Origin: Ciona savignyi
Lineage: Eukaryota > Chordata > Ascidiacea > Phlebobranchia > Cionidae
Length of the DNA stretch: 64,000 nucleotides
Direction: 5' to 3'
Assembly (NCBI GenBank): GCA_000149265.1
Contig: CH003024.1
Location: 383,087-447,086 of the forward strand
Shown: piece after piece, positions 13,131-36,858 of the stretch
How positions within the stretch are numbered: position 1 is the stretch's first letter
Layout of the letters: every line of letters begins with the position of its first letter
Position numbers and translations under genes: made by a program
Notes under the pieces: generated by a model
The model's input: only the letters and a program-made list of their open reading frames with translations
Database searches by the model: none
What the model was told of the DNA's origin: nothing

Positions 13131-14080
13131 TATTTCTGCAAGCAGTAACGAATTGGTCCCTAAGGTAACAAATCAATCTTGTTGTCCATATTTATTACAC
13201 AGTATATATTCTTGTCAGATACGTCCACGGACCATGTATTGAACATTCCAGCAACATCTTACCCGAGTGTTGTTTTGTTTCTGCAAGCATAAACATTTTG
13301 TCTATTTGTTACCAAACCAAACTTCTTTGCGGTGTGCAGTTAAAGAGGTATATTCAAATTAGATTTCAGCCAATTATTCCCCTTATATCTTCAGTGCAAA
13401 CTGACCTCACAGATAGGGCTGTTACTCAAAATCATACCAAAAAAGTCTTAGATTTTTTACAATTTAAAATAGTAGCTTGGATCTACAATCTAAAACCAAA
13501 ACCCTTCCAATTTTACTTAAAAATTTTAAACCGGTACCTCTTCGTACATAGGAAACTTTTTTTCCAACAAAACAGCTATAGGAGATGCACAATCATCACC
13601 TTTATTTCAAAAAGCGCTGCTCCACTATTACAAAAGTTTTCGTGCGTATATTGTTGGGTGTCTCGCCAATTTCCCTGATGCGATATACCTAGAATTTGCC
13701 ACTATAGATCCAAACAATATTAGCTAACATTACCAGAAGATTTACCTCGATTGGACATTTTCTTTTTTATTATATATAACGTTAATTTGACTGATCAGTA
13801 GTTTCAGTGAAATTTAATAAATTAAGATTTTCCGAAAAAGGGTTAAAGATAGGTGTGGAGCATACGCATTTTTTTGTATTTAAATTCTATATTTATTTAT
13901 GTTAGTTTTGTGTTTTTACCTAATTTGTACGCGTGATAAGATTTTATAAACATTTGGTTAGAACTATTCTATTTTTGGAGATTTCCTGGGATACACTGGG
14001 TAATTTTAAATTATAGTTTTGTTTTTCTGATTCTTGTTGTAAATCTTTAAATTTAGTTAAAATTTTATGTAATTTTTTTT
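13131..14080 (+). repeat. Dispersed repeat R1, longest copy
   Basis: The 5' half (TTTCTGCAAGCA..., GGTCCCTAAGGTAACAA, CTTGTCAGATACGT) recurs at 28838-29075 and 47755-48000. The 3' half (TCTCGCCAATTTCCCTGA, ACTGATCAGTAGTTTC, AATTTAATAAAT) recurs at 21845-22262. No coding domain or terminal repeats were seen. Confidence 0.6.
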
Positions 14081-14304
14081 TACTACTCCGGAGATACCGG
14101 CGATAACGCCGAAAATGCTGTAAAATTGGCCTCTTTTTTCACTTTTTCCCGATAGCACACAAAACACGGTGCTTAATTCGGTATATGCCGACACGACAGA
14201 ATATTATACCAAAGAAAGCAGCCGCGTGAAACGCCCCCTTTGGACTATTTAGCTGCTTAGTGCTAAAACACGTTTCTACACAAATGAAATAATAACATGC
14301 CTGT

Positions 14305-14446
14305 AAGATTAGTCTGGTGGTTAAGTGCGTAGCCTTTCTGCCGAAGAGTAGTAGGTTTGAAACTTGTCGCTAGCTAGTCAGTTGTGTCCTTAGGCAAGGC
14401 ACTTTACGGACATTGCCTGATCCCAGCGGCTTAATGGGTTCTAAAA
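14305..14446 (+). mobile_element. 3'-truncated SINE family 1
   Basis: Head and middle are present (GATTAGTCTGGTGGTTAAG, GGCAAGGCACTTTACGGAC, CAGCGGCTTAATGGG). The tail is missing. Confidence 0.75.
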
Positions 14447-15241
14447 GCCGTAAATGCTTCTTTTAACAAAATTCGATAAAATGCCTAAATACAAAAACCG
14501 CAAAATTTACTACAGGCTTATTTTATTTTTTGAACTAAGAAAACATACATACAAACATAAAACAGTGTAACAAAAAAAACAAGTTTAGTAGGCATATTTC
14601 ATTTTTAAGCTAAAAAAACAAACTAATAAAAGAAAAACAGTGTATAAATCAATAAACGATATATTTTAATACCAGTAAACCAGGTATTTTTAATAACAAT
14701 AAACCGTGAATTTAAATATAATTTAAAGAACTAAACGTAATAAATGTATTCATGTTTTGTATTACAATTCATTTTTTTGTACGAAATATAGAAGAATAGT
14801 AGAAACTAAAAATAAATAAAAAAATAATAATTGTTCGCTGTGTTGTAAATACTCTGTTTACCCGATATAATAAAAATGAACAGATGATTTCAATGTGTAA
14901 CTAATCTATAAAGAACTGTAGTTTAATTATCGATGGTTTTTCTGGTGTAAGTATAATATTTTCCGTTGTCGTTTAGAAACAGGAAAACAATTGCAAAATG
15001 ACAGTCGTTAAAATTGATAAATGATTAAATTAAGTTTCTTATCCCATAAGTGGAAATCAAGCCTAATGATCAATCAGATAAATTGCAATTTAATTAAAAA
15101 AAGAGGTTAAAATTACCAAAAAATATAAGCCTCAATGTATTTGGATTTGCCATTAAATCTTCTTACATTAGTAAACAATTAGAGGAAACTTATTTAAAAA
15201 CTTAGAAAAAAAGGCATGCCATCGTCAATTACACCATACAA
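14447..15241. other. A-rich stretch, 3' flank of the LDLR-A receptor gene
   Basis: Very AT-rich sequence with many short A runs and no coding signal. It probably carries the 3' untranslated region of the minus-strand receptor gene, but no convincing polyadenylation signal was fixed. Confidence 0.35.
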
Positions 15242-18200
15242 TTAAAGGGAAGTTTCTGCATTTGATTGATACACAAAGTTAGTCTTAATTTGGGTAAACG
15301 TTTTTACAACAAGATTTTCCAGTTGTTTTGAATAGAGCAAAGGATTGATTGTACAGTTAATTGGTAGCAGAATGGCGGCACTTATCGAATACACGACAGC
15401 ATTTAGTTGCACACCAGCAATACTAATATATGCAAGAATGCAAATTGGTATCCAACATAAGAAATCTGTGAATATGAGGCGACTGATTCTCTTTTGAAGT
15501 TGCTTATGGCGTTCTGTTTGTCGACTTAGCTTCATGCGTGTGCCATATTTGTATATCATAACATAACCTATAACCATATATAGAAACATAACGCAGTTAA
15601 GAGTAATAAGCATTACAGAATATTGCCATGCAGTATCACCAACTTTGGTGAACAATTTTGGCATACAAACGCTTGTCTCGCTGTAGTAGCCGAATTCTCC
15701 ATTAATTTGAAGACTTTCAAAGCTGTTTTTCACTACGTCTTTCATTTGATGCCAATTCAACTTTTCAAATGTACGATTTGAATGCATTCCTATTCTTTGT
15801 ATTAATTGGTTGATGTCTGCTTTGCTCATGCTTTGCTTGGAATAAAAATGATTTGGAAACCATAAAGAAGAAACAAAGAAACCAGATGAATAGTTTATCA
15901 GCGGGATAGTACCAAGCAGAAAAGATATAATCCAAACCAAGATTAAAGTTAAAGGAAATATTTTCCGACTTACATTCATCATTCCAATTGGATCCCGAAC
16001 AGTTAACAATCTAAACGTTGTCATCATCGTCATAGTTAAAGCAGATGCTTCGGTTGATATAACCACCAGCGCACCTAAGAATGAGCACATACTACCACTT
16101 CTCCATGCCAGATCATGGTAACAATACGTACCTGAAAACATAACCCCTTTGATAGAAATAGAAAAAAGATAAACACTCATGAGAAAGTCAGAGAATGATA
16201 GGTTTAAAATAAACAAGTGGTTGACCAGGGCAACACAATCTTTTCTATTTCTTAAACTGATCAAGGAGCCAACAAAAACGACAGAATTACCAAACATAGC
16301 AACTAGTCCCATGAGCCAAATAATCGCACGAAGAAACGGGTTCTTTATCATTTCAAACGGCGAGGAAAAAATAGATGTTTTTTTGCTGTTAGCTGGACAC
16401 TCGTCACTTCCATCTGAGCAATCTCTTATCCCATTTTCTACTTTGCGTAAACCCACGGAAGTAGGACTCCCATTAACACAGAAAAATCGGCGGTTCTTGC
16501 AAATTGACTTTAGTTCATCTAACCCATCGTAACAATTAACGATTCCATCACAACGTTTTTTCGAACTAATGCTCACCAGATCACCGTTTTTACAATAAAA
16601 TCGATTGGTACAGTTAAGTTCGTCAAAGCCATGTTTACATTTCCAACTTAACTTCCCCATGCCTTGATTCATTTCTCTTCCATCACAATACTTCATATTA
16701 TTAAGCAGCAGATCTTGATGGCACAAAATATCTTCGTCACAAAAATGGGATTTAACTGGGCAATCAACACATTCATCTTCTCGATTCCAACATTCAGGTA
16801 TCCCGTCGCACATTTTAGCGAGCCCAGTGGTTGTTTCAGTAACGTTGCATAATACTAAAGTAGAGTCTTGAAGTTCCCTGGGTGGTGTACAATATCTTAA
16901 GTTCACATCGTCCTTGCACCTTACTGAAGCATTGCAGATGATTTCGAAAGTATTCATGCATACGTCATTACAAAGCATTTCATTTGATCTACACACTTGT
17001 CGAGAATTCCCAAGGACGTCATTACAGGTCGTTTGATCCCCACACAAACACTCATCTGACAAATCATAACAGTCGACTATTCCGTTACAGACTTGATTTG
17101 GTGATAGCAGAAGCTTTCCATCTAAACACTTGAAACATTTCAGTTTTCCGTTTACAAAACAGTTATCCGAATCATCCTCACAAAACGTAAAGGAGTTATA
17201 CAAATTAATTTGTGGTAAAACACATGAATCGTTTTTTTGCTTAAATCTTGCTTTAGCTTTGCACTTAAATCCAGGATAATCAATTCGTTCAATTTCTCCA
17301 CACTCATTGTCGCCAGAGCAAAAGGCAGTTCCATCTTTAAAGTTTCCATTTTCACATTGAACTACATCCCATGTATTCAAGACATTTGATTTACGATGGC
17401 ACCAATTCTCGTTTCGGTGGCCTAGTTCCGCGGAATAAGTTATAACGCTGTAACAAACAATAGGGGTCGATACACTCCTTGTAGCTGTGGCTATCAATTT
17501 TTGGTATGATTCTTCGCTTTTACATAGAAACATAGTGTCGGAATAAAAAAAACTTCTGCTTTCACAAGGTTCGTCTGAAGAATCTTCACAATCTACCTGA
17601 CCATTTAAAACCTTAAACCTTGAAATACATCCAAGTTCTGAGAAGCAATTCGTGCCGATTGCGAGGCAACCGCACTTGAGAAGATTGACACCGCACGAGC
17701 AATTTTTTTCATCACTCCAGTCTCCACAATCGTTGAGTTGGTTGCATATCTTCCAATTTCTTAAACAGTTTGGTATTCCCAATTCTACAGGAGGACATGA
17801 ATCTCCTTGACAAGGCACATCACATTTACTAAAATTAGGAGGACATTTTGGATTCGAGCAGTTTCTTTCGTCGCTCCAATCGCGACACTGATTAAAAGTG
17901 TCGCATTTTTTTGTTTCATCGTAACACCGATAAATTTCGCTATTGTAGGCTGTAAGGCAGCCCTCAAAGGTACCAGCGCCAGTGTGGTTGCATTGGCACT
18001 GGTAAAATCCGAGATCACAGGTGCAATTCGCTTCATCACTCCAATCACCACAGTTATTATAGCCATCGCACTTTTCAGTTTGATTATAAAAACCGAATGC
18101 ATTAAACGGACATTTCCCATGCTTCTTATGGCAATCGCATTGATAATCATACCCGCAATTGTTTTCATCGGCCCAATCGCCACAGTCATTAAATCTATCA

Positions 18201-19959
18201 CATTTCATTCTTTCTTGGTAACAACGATCAATCCTTTGGCCATCTATAATACACCCATCTATAGTGTCGTTACCAGTGTTATTGCACGGGCATCGGTGCC
18301 AACCGACCTCGCATGTACAGTTCTTTTCATCACTCCAGTCGCCACAGTCATTATAGCCATTGCACTTTTTAAATCGACTGTACATACCAAAAAATCCATA
18401 GGGGCATGTTCTGTTGTTCTTGTGGCAATCGCATTCATAATCATTCATGCAGTTTTCTTCATCGCTCCAATCGTTGCAATCGTTTAAGCCGTTACATCCT
18501 TGATAGTTGTCATAACACTGCGGATATTCAGATGTGTTGTTGCATCCTGCTTCTGTATAAAAGCAACCGCATGGGTACTTATTGGCCCCGCACGAACAGT
18601 TCCATTCGTCACTCCGATCTGCGCAATCCACAACCTGATCACAGTGGAAATTTTTGTGTATGCAAGGTTTAATCAAGTCCCCGTCAGTTGAACAACCCCG
18701 TACAGTTCGATGACATGCACATTCGAACTCCGAACTTGAACAGGAACAGTTTTTCTCGTCGCTCCAATCTCCACAGTAGTTTTTCCCATCACACCTCTGG
18801 TATTCCGTGTAACATTGCGGGACTTGGCCGAAATGAAAACGCGTGCAACCGGTTTCGGTGTGGTGGCAGTCACATGTGTACGGGAAATTTTGGCAAGAGC
18901 AGTTTGTACCGCCTTTGTAAGCGAACATGGTAGCACAGATGTTTGTCTCGTTTGTACCTGGAAGAAAATTGAATGTAAAAATTCGTGTCGCTTTTACATA
19001 GATGTTTTGTACCTGTTATATCCACCACAAAGCAAAAATAACGCTGTTCATTTTATTACGTCTAAAATATTACATATTTCTTCTTCAATCAAAATGAACA
19101 ACGGTATATTTGGTTTCAGTGTTTTGCTTAGAATTGCATACATAATCAGGCATTTTAAAACATTAATTATTTAAATAAAAGTCTAGTTAGACAATGTAAT
19201 ATCTCGTTAACTAATCACTAATTATGGTATTCATTCAAATTCAAGGAAACGTATATAGAATTTACTAAATTTTTCATTAACTTATACCAAGTTTATCGTC
19301 AGCAACATTATGCTTATTGTGGTCTTGATGGCCACAAAAAATATTTACCCAAATATGCTATAATCGCCTTTTACTTATGCTGCGCAATTACTTATCAAGC
19401 TAATATATATAATTGTCAACAATAACGTCTACAACGCTAAAGTGTTGGTGATGAATTAACAGAAAGGCATTAGTCCCCTTGTGTAGTTGTCATGTCGTAA
19501 AGAGTGTATCACACTTCATATTTTAAACCAAACCACCACAACTGCGTAGCTTCCTGCCTCCGTAAACCCTTCGCGGAATAGAGGACTGTAAATTATGTTT
19601 TGTGTTATAGACTGTTATGTCTAAAATGATCATTAAATGCCCGCTTGTCAAGCGTCTATGAGAATAATGCTGCATTACGTCATTTCCCATATAACTACGG
19701 TTTTCTTTCGGGGTGTTTTTTGTTCCCGAAATTTTAAACACAATATTTTATTAACGTATGATTATATTGCGGTTAACCCTCCTACATTAAACTATAAACC
19801 CAAATACTTTAAATGCATGCTTAAAATGGCCTAAGAACGCGGAATTTAATGCTAAAAATTTATGTGCAAAAACAGCCAATTTAGTTAAACAATAATAAAC
19901 TTACCGCAATTTACTTGGTGAAATAGGCCTACTGTAAACAGAACAAGAATTCGTAACAT
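15242..19959 (-). CDS. LDLR-A-rich rhodopsin-type GPCR (RXFP/GRL101-like, no leucine-rich repeats)
   Basis: Exon 1 (19959-19905) encodes the signal peptide MLRILVLFTVGLFHQVNC. It splices in phase 1 to one large exon, 18957-15242, that holds everything else, 1256 residues in all. About nine LDLR-A-like modules with CGDWSDE-type calcium cages come first. A cysteine-poor stretch (about residues 480-610) follows, then about four or five more modules. The 7TM domain spans roughly residues 890-1220. Landmarks are GNSVV in TM1, LNLSFSDF in TM2 and STEASAL in TM3, then FTDFLCWIP in TM6 and NPLLY in TM7. TM3, TM6 and TM7 resemble relaxin receptors and snail GRL101, but leucine-rich repeats are absent. 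The E/DRY acid is replaced (TTFRLL). The second extracellular loop is about 85 residues and the tail is short. A cell-surface receptor; ligand unknown. Confidence 0.9.
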
Positions 19960-21844
19960 CCTATTCTCATTAAAATTTGTTTTCTAAACGTTAACAGCAA
20001 GTCTTGTTAAACACATTGGTAAAATAAGTGTGACAAACAGCATCTTTCAGGCTTAGGTCAGGCCTTGACGCACATCCGAGAAGTTTTCGGAGTAATTTCA
20101 CGTCACTCATTTAAATTTAAGCAGCGGACGGCAGTGCACGATATTGTTGTTAGTGTAACAGCTCGCTGATTAGAGATTGTACGCTTCCGTGCATGAAATG
20201 ACTCTATACTCATGTCGAGCCGATTGCCTTTCTGTTGAATGGTTGCAGATTCGAATATGTTTCTAGCTATTCGATCGGTTGGGTTGTCCACAGATTTATG
20301 TATTTCTACCAAAATTTAAAGGAACGTATCAGTCATACACATCGCACTGCAATAGCTAAGATAACCCGACAGTAAGTGCAAGGTTATCTGACGATTACTT
20401 GTGTGAGAAGTATCAGCAAGGTAATCTAATGATATGCCGTGTGATATGCCCATTAAGTTTTCTCATTCACTGGAATAAATAAGAATACCCTTTTCTATCC
20501 TAAAAGAGGCATTTTACACACGGCACATGTATGTCAGTTTGGCCGTGTTGGTTGAGAATTATATGATTATTTATATGCATATTACATTTATTTTTGGGTG
20601 CAGACGCGCTCCAAAGATTATTTTTTTACTATGGCACTTGATTACCTACCAATAAAACAAACTTAGAGTTAATTTCTATTGCGATACTTCTAATATGTCA
20701 TTCTTTAAAATTATTTAGCCGACAATGTTGGTTTCGAGAAAAATTAGAAACACATAAAATTTTAAACATACAATAAAAAATCCATGACGCTTCCGTTATA
20801 GTCTGACTTAAATTATTTATACTATTTATATATACTATATATTATTCATACCAGGGTAGGCCTTATGAATATTAAATAATCTAAAAACCAATCTAAACAG
20901 CATATAGTATTGCAAATGTTAAATATAGAGTAAGATTGAAAATGTAATAAGATTACAAATAGAATAAGATTAAAAATAATATTACGATCTTCTACCAGGG
21001 TATAAATAATAATAAAATAAAATCTAATCTTAAAGTAAATAGTATTAAAAATATCAAAAGTTGGGTAAGATTTAGAATGGAATATGCATAAGGTTGTCAG
21101 AGAATCGCAATGTAAGTTATGGAATGTCATTTTTTGGTTTCCTGAATGGAAAAACGCGAGCGTTGTCATACGGGAAATCGTCAGATTACTTCGAGAATAC
21201 ATAATATGTATTTATATTATGACAGCGTTGTCACACCTGTAAAACCGTCAGATTACATCACGACCATTTAGCTAAAAATGCGACGACGTACTGTCCTTTT
21301 GTCCTCTTTGATGGACTTTGTTGAAGTGTGTACTATCGTTAAGCCGAAAAGTTAACACGAAAGATAAATATACCGAAATATGAAAAGGCGGTTTAGTAGT
21401 GATAAATCTTAATTTTAATGATATCGACATAACTTGCTGAAAAACTTAGGGTGTTTATCTAAACTGGCCATTGGTAAGCTGCTTGCTTGTAAAACGTGCA
21501 GTTCCTTGCATATTCTTGGGTGGAAGTTTCCATGGCGTGATTTATTCACAATGTGTCACTGGATATCAAATGCATTTAACTAACACTTCTAATTAAATTA
21601 CCTCATTAGTTCATTTTATTACTTTTATTGTGGGGAGTTAAAGCAGACTAATAAGTGGTTTAAGTGCGGATAAGTGATGTTTTTTTCCAGAAAATGGTTT
21701 AAAGTGGGTATTGGGTATTCAAATCTGTTTGTTAGCCTTGAAATTCCCTATCCATTTGTTTTGATTTTAACGATTTAGCTCACTTATATACGTGGCAATA
21801 GTGTCCCACTTTCTTATTAATTTTATACATCTACAATTTCACCA
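19960..21844. other. Intergenic region upstream of the receptor gene
   Basis: No exon recognised. It contains one diverged SINE (about 20222-20502). A stretch of short AT-rich units near 20840-21080 has repeated AAGATTAAAAAT-like words. No clear TATA box was found near the start codon at 19959. Confidence 0.4.
20222..20502 (+). mobile_element. Diverged SINE family 1
   Basis: Recognisable by GGTTGCAGATTCGAA, TCTACCAAAATTTAAAGGAA, CACTGCAATAGCT, AACCCGACAGT and TCTGACGATTAC in the family order. Confidence 0.6.
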
Positions 21845-22262
21845 AAATATCGGTTGTTATAGAATAACCGATGCCGAACATTCGCAAAACGTCCATCGTG
21901 CTTATAATTTTGGGTCTCTCGGGAATTTCCCTGACGTTATTTACCTATAATTTACCACTGTAGATCAAAACCATATTAGGCAACACCACCAGAAGATTCA
22001 ACTCAATTAGACATTTTCTTAATTATTACATAAAGCGTACATGTGACTGATCACTAGTTTTCGTGAAATTTAATAAATGGAGATTTCCCGGAAAAGGGCT
22101 AAAGAGAAGTTTGGGACAAAGGCATTGTTATGTTTGTATTTACATTTTGTATATATTTATCTTAGTTTTGTGTTCCCCCTAATTAATATGCGTAATAACA
22201 TGGTATTTATCATTAGTTATATATTCTATTTTGGGGGATTTCTCGGGGGCACTAGATAATTT
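21845..22262 (+). repeat. Dispersed repeat R1, 3' half
   Basis: Parallels 13580-14080. Shared words in order include GTCTCTCGGGAATTTCCCTGA, TTACCACTGTAGATC, CACCAGAAGATT, TGACTGATCACTAGTTT and AATTTAATAAATGGAGATTT. Confidence 0.6.
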
Positions 22263-22743
22263 AATTTCAATTTAATTGTTTTTTTTCTGATTTGTGTTGT
22301 GAAAATATTTCTAAAAAAAATTTCCTTTTTTACATTTTTTCTGACAGCGGAAATTCACTTTTTGTTTTAAAAAAAAATTAAAAGTCGAGGCAAACCATAT
22401 GGGCACGTCAAGTCTCCTAAAAGTTTCAACCTGTTTGGATAACGCGTTCTACAGAATGGCCTGGCGATCGGACATGCCTGTCACCGGCGTTACGCAAAAA
22501 AAACAGTAAAATCAATTCAGAATCGAAGGGAACCAAAAATAACGTATGTGTGACATATCATGCTAAAAATGCGTGAACATATAATTTCTGACTAAATATG
22601 CAAATAAATAACAATATTAACTGCATACCAAAAAAAATTCGACATTACAATTAATACACCTTTACAATATACAATTCGTGCTTTTGCGATCGCATTTAAA
22701 AGGTCTGAAACGTTACTGAATTTAAACTTAGCTATGTATTGTC

Positions 22744-22981
22744 TGTCCGCTTATAAGGTGGATTGGTGTGTCGGTTTTCAATCAAAGTGTTGCATGCTTC
22801 GAAACTGGTCACTGGCTAGACGTCGCTAGTTCGTCTTTGGGCAAGGCAGTTAACAAACATTCCCTGAACCCAGTGTATTAATGTTTTTTTACCAAAATTA
22901 AAGGAAGGTGTGAATCATGCACAACACACTGCAATAGCTCCTGTAGCCCGACTGTCACGGGGATAAACAAACATGAATGTC

Positions 22982-22990
<9 letters not shown>
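22744..22990 (+). mobile_element. SINE family 1 overlapping the 3' end of protease gene B
   Basis: A copy with an internal deletion in its 3' third. Its tail (GGGGATAAACAAACATGAAT, then CCTATCCTAT) reaches 22990 and, read on the minus strand, supplies the last two codons and the stop codon of gene B. Confidence 0.75.
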
Positions 22991-33771
<10,781 letters not shown>

Positions 33772-34920
33772 GCTCTCTTTTCTTAAAATCGGGCTTTTTA
33801 AGTAGGCTACCTAAGTCTGGGGAAGTATAGATTTAATATTGAAATTAAAACCAATTTACTAAATTTAAATAAACGGTCAAAATGGACCAAATAATGTTAG
33901 ATAAAATGTCTCGAAAGAGGTTAAGAGTTAAATTAGATTTCAATCAAACAAATCGGATGTGTATTTTGGAACCAATTTATGTTTACAGTTAGAAGAATGC
34001 GTGAGCAAAAGGACAAGATGTAATTTCCTTCCGGGGGGCGTGAATTAGGTCAGTTGCGTAAAATTTGGTTTGTGCTGCAGACGAATCGGAATTTCTTGTC
34101 TAGCGCTGATTTCCCCTGCGCTAAAGAACACTGCGTCGTAATTTAACTGCGCATATGTTCTAACTAAATATATGATAGACTCTCTATAAAAATACGATTC
34201 ACTTTAAATCAAAGTCAACCGATTTTTTAATTCTGTCTCTTTACAAAATAAGTTATCTTGCTTTTTAAACTGCTTTTTGTTCATACAAGACTACATAAAA
34301 ACTTGTTTAAACTAATAAATTAAAATTAATTGTAAATCCCGGACTGGTTTCGGTAAAGTATAGAATGATAAAGAACATCATTATGAAGCTGTCTGATTAA
34401 ACGTCACGCATTTAAATGAGCACAATCACGATTGTTTACAACAAGGTGATCGAATCTTAATGTTTAGGTCTGACGGCCAATGTTATTTTCTCAATTCGGA
34501 TAACGGCGCTCCGGTCGTTTGCTGGAAAGTTTCCGGTTGCGCTTTTTTAATATTAAAAAATCCCCTTAAGTAGATGCGTCATTCATAATAATGTTGTTGA
34601 GGGGTAAACGGAAAAATACGAAAAAAACGATTCGTTGAAAACAAATTAACAAAAAAATTATAAAAAAATGCATATGTGTTAACAGCTGCAGTGAAACCGT
34701 GTTCGTTAAGAATGGGTGGTAGTGTTATGTGCCAATAAGTAGTGATTGGAAAACCGGTAGTGGGTTGCGAGGTAATCTGACGATTGCCTTTGTAATAAGG
34801 TCTTTAACTAAGCTAGAATTTATCTTTTGCTGTTGTTTTCATATATATATCCGGAATTTACTGCTTAATTTATAAGGCTTGGCTGTGAGCTTACCGCATT
34901 GACTATACAACACAATTTAT

Positions 34921-35270
34921 CCCGACTGAATAGCTTGGTGGATTAGTGCGTCGCCTTTGGTGGATTATTGCGTCGCCTTTCAGCCAAAGAGGTGCCGGAT
35001 CGAAACCTGTTGCCTGTGTCTTCGGGCATGGCACTCAGCGAGCATTGCCTGAACTCACTTGATTATTGGGCTAAATTGAAGGAACGTCTATATCGTATAA
35101 AACACCCTGCAATATCTCCGGTGACCCAGCATTGGGTGCAAGGTAATCTGAAGACAATTCGAGTAAGAACGTTCCCTTACGTACTAGCGAGCAAATCTGA
35201 AGAATGCCCGTGTGATAATTCCCCTTAAGCTTCCCAATCAAGGGAATTAACATAAATACCCAATCCTTAT
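34921..35270 (+). mobile_element. SINE family 1 with duplicated head segment
   Basis: The head word GGTGGATTAGTGCGTCGCCTT occurs twice in a row as GGTGGATTAGTGCG and GGTGGATTATTGCG. The rest of the body and the tail follow normally. Confidence 0.75.
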
Positions 35271-35527
35271 CTACGTATTTTAAACCACTGGTATTAACCG
35301 AAAATAAAGAGGAATTAACACTTATTAAGTAAATATCCTATCCTAATCATCGTATTTTAAACCACAACCTAAATTAAACGGGTTCACATACACAACACTT
35401 ACTAAAAGTAGACAATACAGCGCATTACTTCCGGTTGTAAGCACTCGGTAGCATTAGAAATGTCGGTTTTTAACGATCCATCAATGCGTGTTAACAAGCC
35501 CGGAAACAAGTCTCGGAGCCATTTTTT

Positions 35528-35820
35528 CTGGCCGGTTAGACTGGCAGTTAAGTGCGTCGCCTTTTAATCGAAAGGTTGCAGGTTCGAAACTGGTCCCTAG
35601 CTAGTCGGTTTTGTCCATGGGCAAGGCACTTTACGGACATTGCCTGGACCTTGCGGGTTAATGGGTTGTACTAAATTAAATGAACGTCTGAATCATACAC
35701 AACAACACTGAAATAGCTCCGGTAACCCGACGATGGGCGCGAGGTGATCTGACGATTTCCCGTGTGTTAACCCCCTTGGTTTTCCCATTTACGGGGATAA
35801 ACATGAATATCCTATCCTAT
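35528..35820 (+). mobile_element. Full-length SINE family 1
   Basis: GGCCGGTTAGACTGGCAG head, GGTTGCAGGTTCGAAACTGG B box, and tail GGGGATAAACATGAATATCC. One of the best-kept copies. Confidence 0.9.
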
Positions 35821-36176
35821 CGTACGTCTATAAGCACATACAAGAAGTCCAAAACATCACGAATTTTATTTGGAACAACGATTAGAACCGACCATGTTGG
35901 CAGGAATTAAGTGCAATATGTGGAACATAAAAAAGGTTTGTTACAGTAAAACCTCTTAAAATTTAAAGCACAAATGATGAATCTAATTAAAACGTGATTT
36001 GTTAAAATAATTTGAAAAATATTTTTGATTTGCAAATGCATAGAGATGACAGTTTGATGAATTATATGGTGATGTATAAAGCGCTACACACAGAGACACT
36101 CAATAGGTATAAAAATATAAAAAAATCTTTTTTTTGAAGTTGATAAAAACCCGTGTATTATGTACATGCACTTTTT

Positions 36177-36858
36177 NNNNNNNNNNNNNNNNNNNNNNNN
36201 NNNNNNNNNNNNNNNNNNNNNNNNNNNNNNNNNNNNNNNNNNNNNNNNNNNNNNNNNNNNNNNNNNNNNNNNNNNNNNNNNNNNNNNNNNNNNNNNNNNN
36301 NNNNNNNNNNNNNNNNNNNNNNNNNNNNNNNNNNNNNNNNNNNNNNNNNNNNNNNNNNNNNNNNNNNNNNNNNNNNNNNNNNNNNNNNNNNNNNNNNNNN
36401 NNNNNNNNNNNNNNNNNNNNNNNNNNNNNNNNNNNNNNNNNNNNNNNNNNNNNNNNNNNNNNNNNNNNNNNNNNNNNNNNNNNNNNNNNNNNNNNNNNNN
36501 NNNNNNNNNNNNNNNNNNNNNNNNNNNNNNNNNNNNNNNNNNNNNNNNNNNNNNNNNNNNNNNNNNNNNNNNNNNNNNNNNNNNNNNNNNNNNNNNNNNN
36601 NNNNNNNNNNNNNNNNNNNNNNNNNNNNNNNNNNNNNNNNNNNNNNNNNNNNNNNNNNNNNNNNNNNNNNNNNNNNNNNNNNNNNNNNNNNNNNNNNNNN
36701 NNNNNNNNNNNNNNNNNNNNNNNNNNNNNNNNNNNNNNNNNNNNNNNNNNNNNNNNNNNNNNNNNNNNNNNNNNNNNNNNNNNNNNNNNNNNNNNNNNNN
36801 NNNNNNNNNNNNNNNNNNNNNNNNNNNNNNNNNNNNNNNNNNNNNNNNNNNNNNNNNN
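36177..36858. other. Assembly gap (682 N)
   Basis: An unbroken run of N. The true distance between the flanks is unknown. Confidence 0.99.

Larger units (their letters stand above)
33772..36176. other. Intergenic region upstream of gene B
   Basis: No exon recognised. It holds two SINE copies (34921-35270, 35528-35820) and a small SINE-like scrap near 34760-34800, and ends at the assembly gap. Confidence 0.4.

Noticed and set aside
17807..18487. A 226-residue hydrophobic plus-strand open frame
   Set aside because: It is the antisense shadow of the repeated, cysteine-rich LDLR-A exon; no splice or start context.
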